Notes under the pieces: generated by a model
What the model saw: only the letters and a program-made list of their open reading frames with translations
What the model was told of the DNA's origin: nothing
Database searches by the model: none
Part shown: one piece after another, positions 40,531 to 49,135 of the stretch
Layout: each line of letters opens with the position of its first letter
Position numbering within the stretch: the stretch's first letter is position 1
Source of the DNA: Pseudomonas entomophila
Lineage (GTDB): Bacteria > Pseudomonadota > Gammaproteobacteria > Pseudomonadales > Pseudomonadaceae
DNA: 64,000 nt
Assembly: GCF_029193575.1 (NCBI RefSeq)
Contig: NZ_JARGCS010000033.1
Span: forward strand, 62,001 to 126,000
Direction: 5' to 3'
Program-made: the position numbers and the translations under genes

Positions 40531-41447
40531 AGCTGCACCTCCGGCGCCACGCCAGGTTCGGTGACCAGCTCGCCGTCCAGCCCCAGCTTGCCCAGCAGGC
40601 GACGGGCATCGTAAGGGGCATGCACTTTCTGGTCGTTGTCGAAATAACAGTACACGTCACGCGTGGCCCGTCGGCGCGGCGCACGCGGCACGACCAGTTG
40701 GGCATCTTCCGGCTGGCCGCCCCGGCTCCACGCCTGGATGCGCAGCCGCCAGTGGCGCAAGGCCTTGGCGGTGTAGCCGCTGCTGTAGAGCTCGACATCC
40801 CCGTGCAGGCGTAGGTAGACGAAATCGGCGGTCAGGTCCTCGGCATAGGGCCACTTGCCCGCGCTGTCGGCCACCACCAGCGCGACGTTGTGCGCGCGCA
40901 GCAGGTCGACGAAGGCGCCGCAGAGAAAACTCGGATGGCGCACTTCCACGGCGTGGCGCAGGCGGGCATTGCGTTTGACCGCGGCGCCATCATCGTGGCC
41001 CTTCAGGGGCTCGGCGCAATGGGCGGCGCAGGCGTGGGCGGCCTTGCGGTCGCGGGGCAACAGGTCGAGAAAGCGGCTGAAACGGTCGAGGTCGAGCTTC
41101 AAGGTCGGCGGGAACTGCCAGAGGATCGGCCCCAACTTGTCGCCCAGGTGCAGCGGCCCGGAGGCGAAGAAATTGGCCAGCGGCTCCTCGACCTCCTTGA
41201 GCCTGCGCACATGGGTGATGTAACGCGGGGCCTTGACCGCGAACACGAAGTCGTCGGGCGTCTGCTCACGCCAGCGACGGTAGCGTTCGGGCGTTTGCAA
41301 AGCATAGAACGAGCCGTTGATCTCGATGCTGTTGACCGCGCGCGAGGCGAACGCCAACTCGTCATCCTGGCGCAGGCCCTGGGGGTAGAAGTCCTTGCGC
41401 CAGGGGCCGTAGCGCCAGCCGGAAATGCCGATACGGATATCGCTCAC
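40527..41447 (-). CDS. DUF72-family protein (YecE-like)
   Basis: A 306-residue TIM-barrel-like protein of the DUF72 family: IRIGISGWRYGPWRKDFYPQ at the start, then VNSIEINGSFYALQTPERYR, FAVKAPRYITHVRRLKEVEE and ILWQFPPTLKLDLDRFSRFL, all family signatures, and YCYFDNDQKVHAPYDARRL near the end. The function of the family is unknown; a link to DNA repair or Fe-S chemistry has been proposed. It is the first gene of the four-gene run with EEP, clsB and ybhN. Confidence 0.92.
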   Translation of the reverse strand: MSDIRIGISGWRYGPWRKDFYPQGLRQDDELAFASRAVNSIEINGSFYALQTPERYRRWREQTPDDFVFAVKAPRYITHVRRLKEVEEPLANFFASGPLHLGDKLGPILWQFPPTLKLDLDRFSRFLDLLPRDRKAAHACAAHCAEPLKGHDDGAAVKRNARLRHAVEVRHPSFLCGAFVDLLRAHNVALVVADSAGKWPYAEDLTADFVYLRLHGDVELYSSGYTAKALRHWRLRIQAWSRGGQPEDAQLVVPRAPRRRATRDVYCYFDNDQKVHAPYDARRLLGKLGLDGELVTEPGVAPEVQL

Positions 41448-41627
41448 GGTGCCTTCCTTCGCCGGGTTGATGGAGTTGCGACCGAGGCGCTGGGCAGGGG
41501 TTCAGTGGGGTTGACGAGTGGGGGTGAGGCGCACAGTCAATGGGCGGGCGGCTTGCGAGTGAGGCCCTGCGGAACTTTGCCGGCGCTGGCGCTTTCCACC
41601 GCTTACCTGTAGGCGCGGAGCACTGCC

Positions 41628-42008
41628 ATGAAATTCGACCGTTTCGCCCAATGGCTGGCCAACTGGACCGGCCGTCCGCCGACCTTCGCCCTGGCCTTGC
41701 TGGTGATTGTGCTGTGGGCGGTCAGCGGTCCGCTGTTCGGCTTCAACGACACCTGGCAGTTGGTGATCAATACCTCGACCACCATCATCACGTTCCTGAT
41801 GGTGTTCCTGATCCAGAACACCCAGAACCGCGACAACGACGAGTTGCACATCAAGATCGACGAGTTGCTGCGCACGACGCGCAAGGCTCACAAGGCGCTG
41901 CTCGACCTTGAAGACATGGACCCGGCGCAGCTGCATGCATTGCGCAAGCAGTACCAGAAACTGGGCGAGCACGGCGACCGGCCGACGCCCAAGGACCAGG
42001 GCGAATGA
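41628..42008 (+). CDS. Low-affinity iron permease-like small membrane protein
   Basis: A 126-residue protein with two membrane spans (FALALLVIVLWAVSGPLFG; WQLVINTSTTIITFLMVFLI) followed by a charged helix (QNTQNRDNDELHIKIDELLR). The FLMVFLIQNTQNRDxxAxxxKxDEL pattern is the family hallmark of proteins labelled low-affinity iron permease, a name of doubtful value. Function uncertain. GGAG lies 7 bases before the ATG. It precedes the ClpP-like gene by 34 bases, likely the same transcript. Confidence 0.85.
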   Translation: MKFDRFAQWLANWTGRPPTFALALLVIVLWAVSGPLFGFNDTWQLVINTSTTIITFLMVFLIQNTQNRDNDELHIKIDELLRTTRKAHKALLDLEDMDPAQLHALRKQYQKLGEHGDRPTPKDQGE

Positions 42009-42042
42009 ACGCCCGCGACCGCCAAGGCAATGGGAGGCAGGC

Positions 42043-42594
42043 ATGGCCAGACACATCATTCACTTCACCGGCCCGATCAATTCATCCACCTGCGGCAACC
42101 TGATCACCACCAGCTCCCGGGCTTTGCAGCAGGGGGCCGAGCTGCTGCAACTGAACATCGCCACCATGGGCGGGGAATGCAGCTACGGTTTCACCCTCTA
42201 CAACTTCCTGCGCAGCCTGCCGGTGCCGGTGCACACGCACAACCTGGGCACGGTGGAGTCGATGGGCAATATCCTGTTCCTGGCCGGCAGCCATCGCACC
42301 GCCTGCGCGTGCAGCAAGTTCCTGTTCCACCCTTTTCACTGGACGTTGCACGGCTCGGTGGACCATGCGCGCATGGCCGAGTACGCCATGAGCCTGGACT
42401 ACGACCTGCGGCTGTATGCCGAGATCGTCGCCGAACGCACCCAAGGGGCGAGCGAGGTGCTCGACGTGACGCGCTACCTGATGGCCTACCCACGCATTCT
42501 GGGCCCGCAGGAGGCGCTGGGCAGCGGGTTGATAGACGCCATCGACGAGATGCCGGTGCCCGCCGACGCCGTGCAGTGGAGCGTGCACGCCTGA
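42043..42594 (+). CDS. Stand-alone ClpP-like serine protease
   Basis: A 183-residue ClpP-fold protein. The nucleophile region is GTVESMGNILFLAGS (Ser73) and the catalytic His is in SKFLFHPFHW (His96), 23 residues later, against 25 in ClpP. The TMGGECSYGFTLYNFLRSLP stretch matches the ClpP loop that lines the chamber (GGxxxxGxxIyd). The N-terminal axial loop is short and no ATPase gene is adjacent, so it may work without ClpX/ClpA or with the housekeeping one. Probably cytoplasmic. It is divergent from the housekeeping clpP. Confidence 0.85.
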   Translation: MARHIIHFTGPINSSTCGNLITTSSRALQQGAELLQLNIATMGGECSYGFTLYNFLRSLPVPVHTHNLGTVESMGNILFLAGSHRTACACSKFLFHPFHWTLHGSVDHARMAEYAMSLDYDLRLYAEIVAERTQGASEVLDVTRYLMAYPRILGPQEALGSGLIDAIDEMPVPADAVQWSVHA

Positions 42595-42670
42595 GGTGCG
42601 CTGATTTTTTGAATCTTCCGGCAAACCCTTGATCAATCACATGTCATCCACGGAGAGGAGAAGGCCCGAG

Positions 42671-42925
42671 ATGCCAGCCCCACAGCTCTACATCATCGAC
42701 TATCGTCTGCATGGCGCGCCGCGCAGCTTCATCATTCGCCTGGAACGCCTGGACAACGCCGAGGCCTGGCACTGGGCCAGTTGCGATGCGGGGATCGGGA
42801 TCATTCCCAAGTTCGGGCGCGAGAAGATCAGGAAGATCAGCCGGCCCATGGCCGAACGGTACGGCATCACGGAGGTGCAGTGGCGGTTGTCGGGTGGCCG
42901 CTCAGGGGTGGCGAGCACCCAATAA
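42671..42925 (+). CDS. Small conserved protein (DUF6555-like)
   Basis: An 84-residue protein starting MPAPQLYIIDYRLHGAPRSF and continuing NAEAWHWASCDAGIGIIPKF and ISRPMAERYGITEVQWRLS. I recall this as a conserved pseudomonad family (DUF6555) without known function. AAGG precedes the ATG at 42671; upstream starts at 42641 are possible. It follows the ClpP-like gene. Confidence 0.7.
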   Translation: MPAPQLYIIDYRLHGAPRSFIIRLERLDNAEAWHWASCDAGIGIIPKFGREKIRKISRPMAERYGITEVQWRLSGGRSGVASTQ

Positions 42926-42945
42926 AGCAGGGCGCCCGCCAGGTT

Positions 42946-43116
42946 TCAGGCCCCGGATTCCGGGTCGCTGGCCGGCACGCCCGGCCGTGGTTGTTCTTCA
43001 TCGGTGAGGTTGGGGTCGGCATCGGGGTCATCCGCCCGGTCGTTGCGTCGGTCGGGGTCCAGTTCCGGCCAGTCGTTCTGGGCATCACCGCCGCCCATTC
43101 GCACACTGTCGTTCAT
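42946..43116 (-). CDS. Small acidic protein, hypothetical
   Basis: A 56-residue, Asp/Pro-rich open frame (NDWPELDPDRRNDRADDPDA, DPNLTDEEQPRPG) with GAGGG 7 bases before the ATG. Composition resembles the acidic 155-residue protein at 36.4 kb, and small proteins of this kind occur in stress regions of pseudomonads. No motif is seen. It could be a chance frame in GC-rich DNA. Confidence 0.45.
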   Translation of the reverse strand: MNDSVRMGGGDAQNDWPELDPDRRNDRADDPDADPNLTDEEQPRPGVPASDPESGA

Positions 43117-43139
43117 CGTCACGCCCTCGCGAGTAAAAG

Positions 43140-43159
43140 GGCCCGCCCTGGGGCGGGCC
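43140..43159 (-). terminator. Intrinsic terminator
   Basis: Read on the minus strand, GGCCCGCCC and GGGCGGGCC form a 9-bp stem followed by CTTTTA. It lies about 110 bases after the stop of the MFS importer gene and probably ends its transcript. Confidence 0.65.
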
Positions 43160-43271
43160 AAGCACAGGAGTGAGAGGCGAAGCCATTGACCACCCCTCAT
43201 CAGCTCTGAGTGCCTACCGGTGCGCGAGGGTCCACCTCATGTGCCTGGGCACCGACCAACGGTCGCAGCGT

Positions 43272-44600
43272 TCAACGCGCGGTGGCGGCGTTCAAGGCCC
43301 CGGCGCGCGAGACCCGCAACGCCACCAGGCTGCCGAGCACGATGACCGCCGCCAGCGAGTACAACGCCGCGTCGGTCGAGCCGGTCTGGTCCTTGATGAA
43401 CCCCACCAGGTATGGGCTGAGGAAACCGGCCATCTGCCCCACCGAGTTGATGATCGCCAGGCCCGCCACTGCGGCGCTGGCGCTGAGCAGGGCGGTGGGC
43501 ATCGGCCAGAACATCGGCAGGCCGGTGAGGGCGCCCATGGTGGCGATCGACAGGCCGAGGATGGCGATGGCGGGGTTGCTGGCGAAGTTCACCGCGATCA
43601 GCAGGCCGACGGCGCCCATCAGCATCGGCACCACGAGGTGCCAGCGCCGCTCGTTGCGCAGGTCCGCCGAACGGCCGACGAGGATCATGAACACCCCGGC
43701 CAGCAGGTACGGGATGGCGCTCAACCAGCCGATCAGCAGCGGGCTGTCGAAGCCCAGGTTCTTGATGATCGACGGCAGCCAGAAGTTGATCGCGTACACG
43801 CCGCTCTGGATGCAGAAATAGACGAAGCCGAAGGTCCAGATCAGCGGGTTGGTCAGCACCGCGAGCACGCTGTCGCCGTGGGTGGCGGGTTTGCGCGCGG
43901 CATCGCGGGCCAGGTCGGTCTCGATCAGGCGGCGCTCGCTCGGCGACAGCCACGCGGCCTTCTGGTAGCCATCGCTGAGCAGCGCCACGGCCAGGAAGCC
44001 AAGCACGACGGTCGGCAGGCCCTGGATCAGGAACATCCACTGCCAGCCCGCCAGGCCATGCTGGCCGGCGGCGAAGTGGGCGAGGATCCAACCGGAGAAC
44101 GGCCCACCGAGCAGGCCCGAGACCGGGATCGCCGACATGAACAGGGCCATGATGCGGCCCCGGCGGTCGGCCGGGAACCAGCGCGAAAGGTACAGCACCA
44201 CGCCGGGGAAGAAGCCTGCCTCGGCAGCGCCGGTGAGCAGGCGCAGCCCGTAGAACTCCATCGGCGTGGTGACGAACAGCAGGCAGGTCGACAAGCTGCC
44301 CCAGGCGATCATCATCACCGCGATCCAGCGCCGTGGGCCGAAGCGGTTGAGCGCCAGGTTGCTGGGCAGGCCGCACAGCACGTAGCCGATGAAGAAGATC
44401 CCGGCGCCGAGGCCGTACACGGTTTCGCTGAACTTCAGCGCGTCGAGCATCTGCAGCTTGGCGAAGCCGACGTTGACGCGGTCGAGGTAGTTGAACAGGT
44501 AGCAGATGAAGATGAACGGAATCAGCCGCAGGGTGATGCGCCGGTACAGCGCGTCGCGGGTGACGTCGTTGCCTTGGTCAGGGGCAGGGCTGTGTGCCAT
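43272..44600 (-). CDS. MFS transporter, ACS family (probable glycerate/sugar-acid importer)
   Basis: A 442-residue 12-span transporter of the anion:cation symporter group. The first loop shows FIFICYLFNYLDRVNVGFAK, then GAGIFFIGYVLCGLPSNLAL, both standard for the GudP/GarP/phthalate branch. It probably imports an organic acid. The divergent CdaR-type regulator and the glycerate kinase next to it point to glycerate, galactarate or glucarate. The stop is followed by an intrinsic terminator. Confidence 0.87.
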   Translation of the reverse strand: MAHSPAPDQGNDVTRDALYRRITLRLIPFIFICYLFNYLDRVNVGFAKLQMLDALKFSETVYGLGAGIFFIGYVLCGLPSNLALNRFGPRRWIAVMMIAWGSLSTCLLFVTTPMEFYGLRLLTGAAEAGFFPGVVLYLSRWFPADRRGRIMALFMSAIPVSGLLGGPFSGWILAHFAAGQHGLAGWQWMFLIQGLPTVVLGFLAVALLSDGYQKAAWLSPSERRLIETDLARDAARKPATHGDSVLAVLTNPLIWTFGFVYFCIQSGVYAINFWLPSIIKNLGFDSPLLIGWLSAIPYLLAGVFMILVGRSADLRNERRWHLVVPMLMGAVGLLIAVNFASNPAIAILGLSIATMGALTGLPMFWPMPTALLSASAAVAGLAIINSVGQMAGFLSPYLVGFIKDQTGSTDAALYSLAAVIVLGSLVALRVSRAGALNAATAR

Positions 44601-44760
44601 GATGAAAATCTCTGTTGTTATGGTTGTGTCGCAGCGCCTGTCCCGGCGCGCTTGAACGAGTCTCGGCGAGCGCGGCGCGGCTGTCTTTGTGCTTTTGCAC
44701 AGCGTCTGGCCAGTGAGGCTGTGCCGCCGAACAAAAGCCTATCACCGTAAGGATCCCCGC

Positions 44761-45858
44761 ATGTTCGAACTGGACCACGACCTGGCGCAGGACATCGTCG
44801 ACCGGGCGATGGCCATTTTGCCGTGCAATGTCAACGTCATGGACAGCCAGGGCCTGATCCTCGGCAGCGGAGAGCCGGAGCGCATCAATACCCGCCATGA
44901 AGGCGCCCAGCTGGTGCTGGCCAACGGGCGCATCGTCGAACTCGACGGCGAGGCGGCCAAGTGCCTGAAAGGCGTGCAGCCGGGGGTGAACCTGCCGCTG
45001 CTGCTCGATGGCCGGCTGATCGGCGTGCTCGGCCTTACCGGCGACCCGCAGCAACTGCGCACCTACGGCGAGCTGGTGCGCATGACCGCCGAGATGCTCC
45101 TGGCCCAGCGTCACCTGCAGGTGGAGCAGCAGTGGCGGCGCCAGCGTTGCGACGACTTGCTGGCCTTGTTGCTCGGCGGCAGCGGCGAATCGCCTCGGCT
45201 GGTGGACGAGGCCCAGCAACTGGGCCTGAAGCCGCAGTTGCCCCGCACCCCGTGCCTGTTCGAGCTGGAGTCTGGCCCGCCCGCCGAAGCCCTGTCGGCC
45301 TGGCTGATGAGCCGCTACCCGGACAGCTGGTGCGTCAGCCCCGCGCGCCAGTCGCTGTTGTGGTGCCGCCCGGCGGCCCTGGCGCTGGATGAGGCGCGTC
45401 TGCTCGAACGTCTTCAGCGCCATGGCTGGCAGGTGCAGCGGCTGGCCTTGGGCAGCCCGGTCCAAGGCGTCGAGCCCTTGCGCCGTGGCTACCGACGGGT
45501 GCGCGACCTGCTGGCCTACGGCCGCGAAGTGCTGCCTGGCGAGCGCCTGCTGAGCCTGGCGCGTTATCGTCTGCCGGCCTTGCTCTGGCGCCACCGCAAC
45601 GACGACGCGCTGGATGAACTGCTCGAACCGCTGCAACGCATCCGCGCCAAGGATGCCAGCGGCCAACTGCTGGCCACGCTGCGCGCCTGGTGCGCCCATG
45701 ACGGGCAGAGCCAGGCCTGCGCCGATGCCCTGGGCATCCACCGTAACAGCCTGCGCTATCGCCTGGAACGCATCGCCGAGCTGGGCGAGGTGGACCCGCT
45801 GCGACTGGAAGGCATGCTCAGCCTGTACCTTGGCCTGCAGTTGCTGCCCGCCGACTGA
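44761..45858 (+). CDS. CdaR-family sugar-diacid/glycerate regulator
   Basis: A 365-residue regulator. The N-terminal sugar-diacid recognition domain starts MFELDHDLAQDIVDRAMAIL and includes NVNVMDSQGLILGSGEPERI. A PucR-like C-terminal helix-turn-helix follows: QACADALGIHRNSLRYRLER. CdaR proteins activate glucarate, galactarate and glycerate genes. It is divergent from the MFS importer and 152 bases before glycerate kinase, so both are likely targets. Confidence 0.9.
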   Translation: MFELDHDLAQDIVDRAMAILPCNVNVMDSQGLILGSGEPERINTRHEGAQLVLANGRIVELDGEAAKCLKGVQPGVNLPLLLDGRLIGVLGLTGDPQQLRTYGELVRMTAEMLLAQRHLQVEQQWRRQRCDDLLALLLGGSGESPRLVDEAQQLGLKPQLPRTPCLFELESGPPAEALSAWLMSRYPDSWCVSPARQSLLWCRPAALALDEARLLERLQRHGWQVQRLALGSPVQGVEPLRRGYRRVRDLLAYGREVLPGERLLSLARYRLPALLWRHRNDDALDELLEPLQRIRAKDASGQLLATLRAWCAHDGQSQACADALGIHRNSLRYRLERIAELGEVDPLRLEGMLSLYLGLQLLPAD

Positions 45859-46010
45859 TGCACAGACGGGCACCATCGCCGGCAGGCGTGGCTTGATCGC
45901 GGACGAAAGGCATTTGCCCAATCTCCACCCCGATGCCTTTGTGCATCCGACAGAAGCCGCTCTGGCGCGCAGCTGTCAGCATGCCGGGTATCTGCACAGG
46001 AGAATCACCC

Positions 46011-47159
46011 ATGAAAGTCGTCATCGCCCCCGATTCGTTCAAGGACAGCCTCGACGCCGCTGGCGTGGCCCGTGCCATCGCCGCCGGCCTGGCCGAGGTG
46101 TGGCCCGAAGCCGAACGCATCGAATGCCCGATGGCCGACGGTGGCGAAGGCACCATGGAGGCGATTCTCGCCGCCAGCCACGGTGAACTGCGCCGCCAGC
46201 AGGTGCGTGGCCCGTTGGGCGCGGGGGTCGAGGCCGGCTGGGGTTGGCTGGCCGAGAGCCGCACGGCGATCATCGAGATGGCCCAGGCCAGTGGCCTGCA
46301 ACTGCTCGCCAGCGCCGAGCGCGATGCTTGCCGCAGCAGCACCTGGGGCACCGGCGAGCTGATCGCCGCGGCCCTGTCGGCCGGGGCGCGGCGCATCGTG
46401 CTGGCCATTGGCGGCAGCGCGACCAACGACGGCGGCAGCGGCATGTTGCGCGCCCTCGGCCTGCGCCTGCTGGATGCCGACGGCCAGCCGCTGGCCGAAG
46501 GAGGCCTGGCCTTGGCGCAACTGGCGCGCATCGACGCCAGCCAGTTGGACCCACGCCTGGCCGAGGTGCAGGTGGAAGTGGCCGCCGATGTCGACAACCC
46601 GCTCTGCGGGCCGAACGGCGCCTCGGCCATCTTTGGCCCGCAGAAGGGCGCGAGCCCCGCGCAGGTGGCGGCGCTGGACCAGGCCCTGGGCCACTTCGCC
46701 GACCACTGCGCGCAGTTGCTGGGCGAGGATGTGCGTGATTACCCCGGTTGTGGCGCGGCGGGTGGCATGGGCTTTGCGGCCAAGGCGTTCATGGGCGCGC
46801 GTTTCCGCCCCGGGGTCGAGGTGGTGGCGGAGCTGGCCGGGCTGGATGCCCTGGTGCAGGGCGCGGACCTGGTGATCACCGGCGAGGGGCGCTTCGATGC
46901 CCAGACCCTGCGCGGCAAGACGCCGCTGGGCGTGGCGCGGGTCGCCAAGCGTCATGGCGTGCCGGTGGTGGTGCTGGCCGGGACATTGGGGGAGGGGTAC
47001 GAGCAGTTGTATGCGCATGGCATCGATGCGGCGTTCGCCCTGGCCAGTGGGCCGATGAGCCTGGAGCGGGCCTGTGCCGAGGCGGGCGCGTTGCTCAAGG
47101 CGCGGGCGGGGGATATCGCACGGGTGTGGAACCTTGCCCGCAAGGCGCGGGCAAGGTAG
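46011..47159 (+). CDS. Glycerate kinase (GarK/GlxK family)
   Basis: A 382-residue enzyme that phosphorylates D-glycerate to 2-phosphoglycerate. Family sequences: KVVIAPDSFKDSLDAAGVAR at the start, CPMADGGEGTMEAILAASHG, IGGSATNDGGSGMLRALGLR, ITGEGRFDAQTLRGKTPLGV. It makes the link from the importer to central metabolism. A 10-bp hairpin overlaps its stop codon. It sits next to the lower-GC two-gene cassette. Confidence 0.93.
   Translation: MKVVIAPDSFKDSLDAAGVARAIAAGLAEVWPEAERIECPMADGGEGTMEAILAASHGELRRQQVRGPLGAGVEAGWGWLAESRTAIIEMAQASGLQLLASAERDACRSSTWGTGELIAAALSAGARRIVLAIGGSATNDGGSGMLRALGLRLLDADGQPLAEGGLALAQLARIDASQLDPRLAEVQVEVAADVDNPLCGPNGASAIFGPQKGASPAQVAALDQALGHFADHCAQLLGEDVRDYPGCGAAGGMGFAAKAFMGARFRPGVEVVAELAGLDALVQGADLVITGEGRFDAQTLRGKTPLGVARVAKRHGVPVVVLAGTLGEGYEQLYAHGIDAAFALASGPMSLERACAEAGALLKARAGDIARVWNLARKARAR
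47132..47156 (+). terminator. Hairpin over the glycerate kinase stop
   Basis: CCTTGCCCGC and GCGGGCAAGG form a 10-bp stem with a 5-base loop at the gene's last codons. There is no U-run, so it may be an mRNA 3'-end structure and not a strict terminator. Confidence 0.45.
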
Positions 47160-47173
47160 AGGCTCACGCCCTG

Positions 47174-49135
47174 CTAGGTGGCTGTAGCGCGTGCGCGCTG
47201 GCGTTGTTGCCGGGTGTGCCAATAACCACGCAGGGAAGGTGGAACCGGTTTTGCCTCGTACTTGATGCTCCAGTCGATATAGGCCGTGATGCGGTTGGCC
47301 AGCTCGCTTTGTTGGCCAACGTCGGATGTGATATCCGTCAGGTCCATGCCGTGCAGGCCCCAGATGAGCACGGCATGGGTCAGCAATCGTTCGTCACCGC
47401 CCAGTCTCGCAATCACCTGAATCGGGGGCGGCGCTTGCTGCGCATCGCCCACGGCTTTCCTGATCCTGGGGTAAAAGCCGAACAAATCGTCAAGGATCCC
47501 TGCCCAGTCTTTGTCTGAGGCAGAGCATGCATAGGCGCAGAAAGCAGCCTCGAAAATAGCGTCCCATAACGGCGCCCACCGTGTGGCGGACTCGGCGGTG
47601 ACGTCCTGTGCCAGACCTTTGCGAAGCATGGCGACAGCGACCCCCGCCATGAACAGGCTCGGTGCGCCGAGGTCCTTGGCGCGTGAGCCGTGTCGAGCGT
47701 TCCGGCACAGGCTGGCGAAGCGCTCGAAGGTGCCACGCCATCGCTCTACGCTCGGGTGCCCAGCGTCCAGGTAGAGCTCGCCGACCAAGGCATGCTGCCA
47801 ATGGCTTCGATAATTACGCGTTGGCTTGAACTCGCTGCGGGCCTCTATCAGAAGCTTCTCGAAGGTGGCGCGCAGGTCTGCTGCGTCCGGCTGTTCACGC
47901 GTCAGCAGCAGTGCGATGAAGAAGTGGTAGTAGGCGCGCTGTGTTTCGTCCGACGCCCGCTCGAGAGCGGTGATCGCCGCCAGTGAGATGGCCGGAGGCT
48001 CTGTTTCGAGGGTCAACAACTGCTGGAGAGGAAACTCATCGCGAACCAGTTCGGCAACGCACGCTTCGATCATCGCGTCTTCGAAGGGATCGACGTGGCG
48101 ATCTCGCAGCCTGCTCAGCCGGTGCCTCATCCAGTGTTGCGCGATAACGCGGCCATCAGCCCGTGCCAGCAGCACCGCCATGATCGAGCGCGCCTTTGCG
48201 GTGACCTCGGCGAGGTCGGCCAGCGGGGCCTCCTCGCGGTTCTGCGGTACCGCCAAGGTTTGCAAATGCCTGAAGGCGACCTCCAAAAGCTGTAGCGCCA
48301 TCGTTTTGTGATTCCAATGCCCAGCGTCATCGAAAACGACCGGTGCTTTTTCAAGCAGTAGCGACAGGCACTCGAAATCGTGTGCGATATCGCTGAAATA
48401 CATCAGCTGTTTGGCGAGTGACGGGAACTGCAGGCGCTCGTGCAGCTCGACGAACAGCGCAGGGCAGGGTGTTCGCAGGATATCGAGCAGCGCTACGACC
48501 TCCGGGATGAGGCAACTCATGCTCCAGCCATGCCCTTGCCAGACGTGCACCGGGTCGGTTTCTTCAAGCCAGCCCGCGAGCGCCCGATTGCGTTCCTCAT
48601 GCGCGTAATACGCTGGCGAGCGCTGGAAGCGATTTTCATAGTCGACCAACGCCGCCATGGCTTCCAGTAACGCACTGTCCGAAGCCTGGAGGAGGGCGTG
48701 CGTCGCATCGGCGATACCCGCTCTTCGTAGTGGATTGCGAGCGGACAACCTGGCAACGGCGACGATGTCGGCAGTGAATTGCCCGCGTGCGATCAGCATA
48801 TCGCCCAAGGCAAGCCCGATGATCCGCTCCTCGGTATCCAGTGACGCACGCTCCTCGCTGTCTTGCAGCGCCACGTAGAGGTTGCGCACGGTCTGTTCAG
48901 GCAGGCCTTGATCGTCCATTTCCCGAGGGTGCTGCAAACAGAAATCGCGCAGCAGGCCCGGAATGTCAGGGTCGGCCAGATTGGCCGTGGTGAAAAAGCG
49001 CGTCAGCAATCGCGCGGTGGCCGTTCGCGCCGCACTCACCCAGGGCTGTTCGCAGACTACCCGTGCCAGCGCGTGCGCGCGGTGCAGTTCCGTCAAGTGG
49101 TAGTCCCTGCGCACGATACGTTGGTCCAGCATCAC
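47174..49135 (-). CDS. Large protein of unknown family, partner of the PLD-like protein
   Basis: A 653-residue protein. I recognise no catalytic motif, nucleotide-binding loop or signal peptide. It is mostly helical, with recurring Leu- and Ala-rich segments, and has no long hydrophobic run, so it should be soluble. It starts MMLDQRIVRRDYHLTELHRA; the first codon is GTG at 49135 or ATG at 49132, and in either case it overlaps the upstream gene's stop. The C-terminus is basic (YWHTRQQRQRARATAT). Base composition is visibly less GC-rich than in the flanking genes. It is likely a scaffold, sensor or toxin-control partner, but nothing stronger can be said. Confidence 0.8.
   Translation of the reverse strand: MMLDQRIVRRDYHLTELHRAHALARVVCEQPWVSAARTATARLLTRFFTTANLADPDIPGLLRDFCLQHPREMDDQGLPEQTVRNLYVALQDSEERASLDTEERIIGLALGDMLIARGQFTADIVAVARLSARNPLRRAGIADATHALLQASDSALLEAMAALVDYENRFQRSPAYYAHEERNRALAGWLEETDPVHVWQGHGWSMSCLIPEVVALLDILRTPCPALFVELHERLQFPSLAKQLMYFSDIAHDFECLSLLLEKAPVVFDDAGHWNHKTMALQLLEVAFRHLQTLAVPQNREEAPLADLAEVTAKARSIMAVLLARADGRVIAQHWMRHRLSRLRDRHVDPFEDAMIEACVAELVRDEFPLQQLLTLETEPPAISLAAITALERASDETQRAYYHFFIALLLTREQPDAADLRATFEKLLIEARSEFKPTRNYRSHWQHALVGELYLDAGHPSVERWRGTFERFASLCRNARHGSRAKDLGAPSLFMAGVAVAMLRKGLAQDVTAESATRWAPLWDAIFEAAFCAYACSASDKDWAGILDDLFGFYPRIRKAVGDAQQAPPPIQVIARLGGDERLLTHAVLIWGLHGMDLTDITSDVGQQSELANRITAYIDWSIKYEAKPVPPSLRGYWHTRQQRQRARATAT

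Noticed and set aside
43170..44750. A 526-codon plus-strand frame opposite the MFS importer
   Set aside because: Composition is Gln/His/Arg-rich, as in other shadows, and no motif is present; the minus-strand MFS protein is clear.
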